From Euperipatoides rowelli (Eukaryota > Onychophora > Udeonychophora > Euonychophora > Peripatopsidae), in NCBI GenBank assembly GCA_003024985.2, contig PXIH01S0013785.1: a stretch of 14,642 nt of DNA; one strand, given 5' to 3'. Shown here piece after piece: positions 8,873 through 14,642 of this stretch. The notes under the pieces were generated by a model. The model did no database searches. It worked only from the letters and a program-made list of their open reading frames with translations, and was not told the origin of the DNA. Position numbers and translations under genes: made by a program. Positions within the stretch are counted from its first letter, which is position 1. Each line of letters starts with the position of its first letter.

Positions 8873-10162
8873 AATTATCTTTATTTCAATATGCAAAAAT
8901 CTTAACCTGAGTTAAGGTACAGTTTTACTTGAAGATAGTAACCACAAGGTGAAAATTAGATTAAATAATTAATACCTCATTAATTTCAAATCAATTTGAA
9001 TTTAAAATGAATTAATAAGCAGAAAGATTGTTCTTGTATTAACCTTTTTTAACATTTTCTATTTAGAGATGCAACAAAAGTATAGTCTACTTGCTGTTAT
9101 TTTAAGTATTTAAAATAAAAGCAAGTATTGTTTTTAGTATTTAAGATTGGCATATGTTGAAGTAATATTTTAATTTGTTTCTATAGACACTAACTAATAA
9201 AGAAGTTTTTCTAGTTTTTGAGCTTACAGTAGAATCTATAAAAAGGCCATTTGAAACTGGTCAAGTTATTTTGTTTCAATCAAACTTGTATTTTAACATT
9301 TAAAGTAAAGGTTGATTCCATTTGCCACAGCTAGAAGACAAATAAAAATAGTTCTACATTATTTCTTTGCAAATCAGGATTCATTAATGATAATTTTACT
9401 GAAAGTCTTCAACGGGAAAAAATTAATAGAAAATAATAAATGAAAGAGTTGAAATTTAAAAAAAAAATTATTGATCTATGATTCTAATGAAAATAAACTC
9501 TAGAACTATTGAAACTTTAAGGGCTTTATTTTAAGAAGTCATTTCCTATTCTTTCAGTTTCTAATAAAAAGTTCATCCAATGTTTAAATAATTGAATTTT
9601 ACATTCTAGTAAAATTGGAACATTTAATAATCACTTTAAAATTAATTTTTAATCTATATATCAGTTCTTTATACTGCATTATTGTTCTTTATTTAATACA
9701 ATTATTTTATTTTAAAACTGTTAATTTTTTTGTTTTTTTCCAATAGGAAAATACTGTAACCTACAATACATATTTTTCAAACAAAATACATTTTTTTAAT
9801 ATTCATTTATTGTATCCAGTCCAACTTTTATTTTACCTCCTGTTTACTTCCACTTTAAATAAATTATTCATTCATTAATATCTAACTTTTGCTTGTGCTC
9901 TAATCCATGCAATCTATATTTCTCCCAGCTTGCACCTGTCCATACTACTGTAGTTTTATATGCTTTTTGAACCATCTATGCATGAGAGTCAATGTCAGAT
10001 CCATATTTTGATATCATTGATAGTATACAAATGTCAAAAACTCTCCTAGAGACAAAATACTATTTTTTTATAAATTGTAAGTTATTTAATTTGCCAACAG
10101 TATAATGCAGCCATTTTGATTCATCTCTTATTTTCCTACATTTGATTTTCATTTATAGAATG
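8873..10162. other. AT-rich non-coding DNA, no gene seen
   Basis: No gene or transposon protein was recognised. Short AT-only palindromes occur, such as TTCAAAT and ATTTGAA at 8985-9000, at a rate expected from composition. About 9815-9960 is slightly richer in C on the plus strand but unassigned. Confidence 0.6.
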
Positions 10163-10192
10163 TGAAATACAGACATAGATATCTGTATTTCA
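10163..10192. repeat. 11-bp perfect inverted repeat
   Basis: TGAAATACAGA at 10163-10173 and its exact complement at 10182-10192 enclose the 8-base loop CATAGATA. The arms are not pure A/T, so it is somewhat less likely to be random than other hairpins here. No function is evident. Confidence 0.7.
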
Positions 10193-10424
10193 AATTCTGC
10201 AACCATTCACTTCAAACACATTAGATAAACCATATTTGTTGAATATCATTTTGAAATTTGATGAATTCATTAAAATCCAACTAACCAGATACACAACTTT
10301 GTGAGAAATAAAAGTAGACTAGCATTAGTATAATAGATGTAATTTAAATCCTTTACAAATGTAACAAAATTGGGGAATTTATGTTGTAAAAATCATAAAC
10401 ATATATAAAACTGTGGTAGAAATG

Positions 10425-10512
10425 TTATTTTGTCTTTTTGTGTGTTACTTTTGTAATATTTTTATTTATCAATTTGGAATTTGTGTATANGCCTTTATTT
10501 ATTTATTTATTA
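10425..10512 (+). mobile_element. possible LINE 3' tail ending in (TTTA)n
   Basis: The first 17 bases, TTATTTTGTCTTTTTGT at 10425-10441, are identical to 3763-3779, the start of the 3' UTR of the LINE upstream. The segment ends in a (TTTA)n tract at 10494-10511, preceded by an N at 10490. A short LINE 3' UTR fragment ending in a microsatellite would fit. However, the match is T-rich and short, no LINE protein tail precedes it, and the tail differs from (AAT)n. Weak call. Confidence 0.25.
10490..10490. other. isolated undetermined base (N)
   Basis: A single N four bases before a (TTTA)n tract, a likely place for unresolved length variation. Confidence 0.9.
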
Positions 10513-10713
10513 TAAAGCTTAATATTTATAAAACAATAACAATACAATATAACCCAGTCAAAGTTCTGAACCAGTTTTGAACTCTAGAACTAATTATAAA
10601 ACATTCTAGAGGTTTGTGAAGCACCTAGGACTTACATCTGGATCATCAGAATCTGGTTCTAGAAATTCTACTTCTCAAACCGGAACTATTTAGAAAAATA
10701 AAATGGTGGCTAC

Positions 10714-10740
10714 ATTTGACATATGTAGTGAATGTCAAAT
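10714..10740. repeat. 9-bp perfect inverted repeat
   Basis: ATTTGACAT at 10714-10722 and its complement ATGTCAAAT at 10732-10740 enclose the loop ATGTAGTGA. It is short, and no flanking duplication or function was seen. Confidence 0.6.
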
Positions 10741-11344
10741 AAATAATTTAATAGGTTTAAGCAAGAGGCTTCTACAGAAGAGCTAGGAAATAAAACATCA
10801 AACAAAAAATATTAATAAATGTGGTGAATGTTAAGAGTGGCTTTTTAGTTAACAGGATGTTTGTGCACGTTAGAAGTTTTTAACTTTTAGGCATTTTATC
10901 ATGTATCTTAAAATTAAGAGAAATATTACTAAACTTAATAGAAGCATAATGTTTTAATTGCTTTACAATTTTTTTTCTTGAAAAAAAATTTAAGACATCT
11001 TATCTGAATTTAAAATAATGCCTCATATGATCGACTAGTATTTATTCAATTTGCTATAAATATTGTTTTCTTGCCCTGCTTAGTGATATGTTTTGTTCTT
11101 TGTTTTGATAATAGTAATTGTAGAAAAATCTTTGACTTAATATACTGGGATAAAAAATAAATATATTAAGAAAAGGTATAGTCCTACACCAAGTCAGGAA
11201 TGAACAAGTAGCTAAGAGTTTTTGTAACTCTTTTGTTTTCAAAAATTGCACAAGCAAGGTGAACTCACACATCTATTGTTGCTGATTTTTAAATCTGTTT
11301 CAAAATTCAGCAACATGTTGTAAAGCATTCATCATTACTTTTTT
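10741..11344. other. AT-rich non-coding DNA, no gene seen
   Basis: No supported gene. The minus frame at 11054-11272 (72 codons) lies downstream, on its own strand, of the transposase fragment at 11345-11458. It shows none of the later Harbinger blocks, so I do not join them. Confidence 0.55.
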
Positions 11345-11458
11345 TTATATAGAAATTGCTAGCATTACCGACACATTTTCTTTTATATTGCAAATGCAGG
11401 GAGCATATGAGGCCTTTATTTTAATGTGCCCATCAATTGCTCCAATAACTCCTAACAA
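11345..11458 (-). pseudogene. PIF/Harbinger transposase fragment, first DDE aspartate box
   Basis: The minus strand reads GVIGAIDGHIKIKA (from 11452 downward), then NIKENVSVMLAIS about ten residues later, ending at a TAA at 11345-11347. PIF/Harbinger (HARBI1-like) DDE nucleases carry GxIDGTHIxIKAP, whose Asp is the first catalytic residue, followed 10-15 residues later by NRKxxHSxxLQ. Both blocks appear here in the right order and spacing. The catalytic Asp is codon 11434-11432. One residue, usually Thr or Cys, is missing after DG, the Arg of NRK is Ile, and the rest of the protein is absent on both sides. A T-rich tract and TTAG precede the fragment (about 11453-11468), so it might once have been an exon start. 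It is a decayed scrap. Confidence 0.65.
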
Positions 11459-11501
11459 AAAAAAAATGCAATAAAATGTGACATTCTTTGAATTTTTCAT
11501 G

Positions 11502-11543
11502 ATTATTATTATTATTATTGTTATTATTATTATTATTATTATT
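11502..11543. repeat. (ATT)n microsatellite
   Basis: About 42 bp of ATT repeat with one TTG interruption near 11518-11521. The complement is (AAT)n, as in the LINE tail at 4061-4130, but no LINE 3' end is recognisable at either side. It lies just upstream, on the minus strand, of the Harbinger fragment. Confidence 0.95.
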
Positions 11544-11871
11544 TACAGCCATTAGCCTACCTGTTTACTCTAGACACTTCTTAAAATTTCATAGCTCTAG
11601 TCTTGCCTTTTGGCTATAAATAGATTAAACCAAATGGAAATTCTCCCTTAAAAACAAAAATGAGAAAATATACAGTAATTTCCTCAGATTATGATTGTAA
11701 TTATTTTGGTATGCAGGCTAAACTAAAAATAATATAATATTCTTATTTGCTTCTGTCTACTTTTATTAACTATTACATCTTCTTTGTAGCATCTAAAATT
11801 AATTGGTTGTTTGGAATAATTTGACATAAATAAGATGCCACATGTGTTTTTGGAAAATATTAAAAGGTTTA

Positions 11872-11946
11872 TATATAGCCTACTATATCTAAACCATTTT
11901 CCTTATGATTCATTATTTATTTTGTTTTATTAAAGTAGGCTATTTA
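11872..11946. repeat. imperfect 16-bp inverted repeat with TAGCCTAC core
   Basis: TATATAGCCTACTATA at 11872-11887 is mirrored at 11931-11946 with 14 of 16 positions complementary, across a 43-base spacer. The core TAGCCTAC also appears at 3933-3940 and 11553-11560, with shorter TAGCCTA forms at 438-444 and 13584-13590. At 3933 the match to the right arm's complement extends to TAGCCTACTTTA. The 75-bp unit could be a tiny MITE-like or solo terminal-repeat structure, or reflect a word that is common in this genome. Confidence 0.6.
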
Positions 11947-13633
11947 TGCCAATCCCTTACTGTAACAGGCTTTATCCATTGTAAACTGGTATTTAAATTA
12001 AATACCTTTGATTGAACTAGATTGTAGTTCTAGCATGTTCATAACTGAAATAAATTCAGGTTCTAGTTCTTAGTCCGTGTGATGTTCTGAGGTAGTTCTT
12101 GGAATTTGTGAGAACCTTTTCATGAACACAACCTGTTATTTTGTAATTTGCACTGCAAAACCATCTCCAGGGATTTGTTTCCCAATGTGTATGGTACCTC
12201 TTAATGGATTCTTATTTCATGGACATTTTAGAATCACTTGTAGCCAAGCATATCAAGAGATAAATAAAAGTTTAATGGGAGATTATTTAATGTTAAGTTA
12301 TGCAAAAATTAATATGAACAAAAAAATGTAATTTTTAAATATAAATATTTGTTTAAAAGTAATAATTTAGTTAATATTATAAAGCATTTTCAGTGGAAAA
12401 TACTAAATTTAAAAAAAAATATTAAAATATTGTATTTGGCTTGATTTTACATGGAATTCTTTAGATTAGTAAAATTGGGAAGGGTTCTTTTTTTTAAAGT
12501 AGTGAATATAATTGACTTTTAGGAATGGGGGTAACATCAGGCAACTTTCTGTATTAAAAAGAAGAACACAATATAGAAAACATTGGCATCCATGAATGTT
12601 AACCTCTGCCTCATGAAGAACAGACACCCAATGAGAATGATCAATAGAATTTACAATGATTTGCTATTAATAATTTTTCTTCACTCTCCCCTAATTAATC
12701 CATGTGTGTGTGTGTGTTTAGTTTTGTTTAAATAGCTAATAATATTGACAAATATTTTAAAAGGATAACTTATTTTGTTAATTTAAAAAATTATTCAATA
12801 AAATTTCAAACAATGTCACCAAACATTTAGTTTTCTAGTTTGTAAAGATAGATATAGATGTCTTAATATCTGTTTCACAACATCTGTTAAATTTTTTTTA
12901 ATAAAGCAATTAACAAAATCAATTCTTTAAAGTCTCATGAAATACAGCAAAAAATATTGCAACTTTAATTATTCATATCCTTATGCAAATATTAATAAAA
13001 ACATAGATTTTTTTAAAGAAAATATTAAAATAAAATGTTAAGTTTCATAAAATATTCATGCAACTATAAATAAAAATGTCTGTTAAGGTTTTGAAATGCT
13101 ATCCTTATTTGCATAAGAGTTAGGAGTAATAAGCTATATAATTTTATTTTGGTATAGTCTGTGTACTTAGTACAGATCCTACAATTTTGCGTTATATCTC
13201 CAATTTTTTAATAGATTATTAATACAATAATTATACAATGAATTCTTATTATGGTAATATAGTATAATTAAATCCTATATTATTCCTGATAGATGCTGAG
13301 TAGCTACTTATTCGAAGAGTAGAGGGAAGGGTGTTAAAGACTTGCGCGAAATACAGGTTTACTTCATGAAAAGTCTATCTGATTACTGTGTTGCTAAGTC
13401 AAAAGTTTTGATGCACACTTAGGAGCGTGAAGAATGAATAAGATACAGAGGTTGGAAAAGGTTATTAGGTATGAAATTCAAACTGCGATAAAATGGCTTT
13501 AAAAGTGCATTTTTGCTAATTTGAAGAGATGGAGAATAATAAGTAGACTATTAATACTTGCTTAAAAAGATGTTATAACAGAGTAGCCTAGAAGATTGAT
13601 TATCTACATTTTTATATTGAAAAAATGTTATGA
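11947..13633. other. AT-rich non-coding DNA, no gene seen
   Basis: No gene was recognised. The plus frame at 12122-12331 (69 codons) has no motif or splice support. A short (TG)n run is at 12703-12717. Around 12000-12115 the word TTCTAG and variants of GGTTCT recur, as they also do at 10560-10690, but I could not align them into a repeat unit. Confidence 0.55.
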
Positions 13634-14265
13634 CTAGGTTGAATCTTGCCGTTTGTCTTCATCTGATGCTTCGGTTGTGTCAAGACTTGGTGATATGACC
13701 AACTGGTACCCTGGTTCTGTGGCTATGAAGAATTTGGTTAAGGCCTCATCTATTAGATCACATTGCCTCCTAATGTATTCTTCTTCGGGCATGATGGGGA
13801 TTCCTCAGTCCCTTCACCATGGCATCTTCTTCAATTAAATTTATGTTTCTTCAGGTGAAGAACTATGCTCGAACTCAGTGCCGTAAGTCACTCTGGCAAG
13901 CGATCTTCTAACAGCTGTTTGTGAGAATCTCAAAGTTGTCTGGAGTAATTGGAGATTTTTGCAGCTGAATTTATATGATTTGATTGGCAAATAAAATACA
14001 TATTTCAATCCACTTTTAAAAGCTGATTTGTGCATTGTTAGCCAAGCAGAATTTATTCCCATTTGTATGGTCGCTTGTGTTGGACTCCGCTGTGATGATT
14101 AAAATTCCATTGTCAGANGTTAAAAAAAATATCTGCAATTTGTAACTTCCCATTTGGAATCAGTATCGCTTTGACAGCCAAGGTAGGCTCATCAATGCAT
14201 GGAAACTTTAAGAGTCCAGGTAAGCTATAACTCAACAAAGCTAATACACATTTATTTAATAAATA
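13634..14265 (-). pseudogene. unrecognised degenerate coding patch, strand uncertain
   Basis: This patch is less AT-rich than its surroundings and has several adjoining minus-strand open segments: 14265-14116 (reading FPCIDEPTLAVKAILIPNGK in part), 14159-14016 in another frame (SDNGILIITAESNTSDHTNG), 14062-13841 (73 codons from an ATG), and 13804-13634 in the same frame as the previous one, ending at TAG 13634-13636. The last contains an ATG at 13792 and 52 codons with an acidic end (TEASDEDKRQDST). Four stops separate the two 3' segments, and frame changes separate the others, one next to an 8-base homopolymer and an N at 14118. Several plus-strand frames are open too, so the strand is not certain. 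I recognise no family. It may be a decayed transposon gene, a host pseudogene, or exons split by introns I cannot define. Confidence 0.3.
14118..14118. other. isolated undetermined base (N)
   Basis: A single N beside an 8-base A run within the degenerate coding patch. An error here could create one of the apparent frame changes. Confidence 0.9.
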
Positions 14266-14343
14266 TTACAAATTTTTATTCTAGGTCCATATTAGACTTA
14301 TGGTTGTACATATAAATAAATAAACCCAGATAAAAATGTTTCA

Positions 14344-14508
14344 GACCAAAAATTGAATAAATTCTAAAAAATTATATTTTAAAACATACAGTAGATTGGT
14401 ATGTTGGTACAACTTTTGAATTCCAATCTCATGTGTCATAGACTTTGATGATCTGTTTCCATACTCAGTAAAAATCGTGAGGTATACAAGGCTTATAGAT
14501 AAGGATTG
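14344..14508 (-). other. weak minus-strand open frame, possible exon
   Basis: Fifty-five codons are open on the minus strand, including a stretch reading YGNRSSKSMTHEIGIQKLYQ after a T-rich tract and GAG that could serve as an acceptor (about 14463-14480). The only possible donor, GTTTTA, is poor. This length is expected by chance at this composition. It lies upstream, on the minus strand, of the degenerate patch at 13634-14265, which is the only reason to record it. Confidence 0.15.
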
Positions 14509-14642
14509 CTAAGAAAAGTATGGTAAATTTAAGTACCGTAAAATAAAAATATTAAACTTTATTTTTTTGTTAGAATAAAACTGTTTCTTATTGTATACAT
14601 AAATTAACTAAGCCCAATATTAATATTTAAATTATTTTATTC

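Noticed and set aside
10636-10685. Possible 50-bp minus-strand exon between CTAAATAG and GTAAGT, part reading VEFLEPDSDDPD
   Set aside because: The splice-like borders look good, but all three frames contain a stop within the segment.
11054-11272. 72-codon minus-strand frame as a continuation of the Harbinger transposase
   Set aside because: None of the later transposase blocks, such as the WPGSxHD region, can be seen in it.
12122-12331. 69-codon plus-strand frame from an ATG
   Set aside because: No recognisable domain, no splice or promoter context, and a length expected by chance.
13653-13838. 61-codon plus-strand frame
   Set aside because: It starts only at a TTG, which is not credible in a eukaryote, and it lies opposite a minus frame with an ATG and a more protein-like sequence.
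1-14642. A new multi-gene system such as a defence island or biosynthetic cluster
   Set aside because: No adjacent intact genes exist here; all recognisable proteins are fragments of mobile elements.

Overview
The window is strongly AT-rich eukaryotic nuclear DNA, roughly 70% A+T by eye, with no dense bacterial-style coding and no operons. It contains broken non-LTR retrotransposons, (AAT)n and (ATTT)n microsatellites, a tRNA-derived SINE-like unit, a scrap of PIF/Harbinger transposase and possible short exons with splice-like borders. This fits intergenic or intronic DNA of a metazoan, probably an invertebrate with a large repeat-rich genome. I cannot name the species.

Layout: 1-1207 has no recognisable gene. 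1208-1423 (minus) is the best candidate for a real host exon: an open frame with a GTAAGT donor and an AG acceptor. 1424-2397 is featureless. 2398-3927 (plus) is a decayed LINE with reverse transcriptase motifs and a 3' UTR. The last 60 bp or so of that 3' UTR occurs again at 4008-4068, behind a poly-T run and an N, and runs into a 70-bp (AAT)n tract. 4131-5358 (plus) is a second, unrelated decayed LINE of RTE type, cut off at its catalytic FADD box.

5359-8702 is non-coding apart from a 36-bp-period minisatellite (7228-7335) and a hairpin (7887-7944). 8703-8872 (minus) looks like a SINE with a tRNA-Ser(GCT)-like head. 8873-11344 is non-coding, with two small inverted repeats and a possible LINE 3' tail at 10425-10512. 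11345-11458 (minus) holds the first catalytic Asp box of a PIF/Harbinger transposase. An imperfect TAGCCTAC inverted repeat lies at 11872-11946.

11947-13633 is featureless. 13634-14265 is a less AT-rich patch with several broken minus-strand frames that I do not recognise. The far end has one further weak minus-strand frame.

Nothing here forms a working gene system. Both LINEs carry multiple stops and lack the motif A aspartate, and the transposase is one fragment. Open frames of 60-75 codons are expected by chance at this base composition, so frames without other support are not called. Four isolated single N bases (4007, 7557, 10490, 14118) mark uncertain assembly positions.
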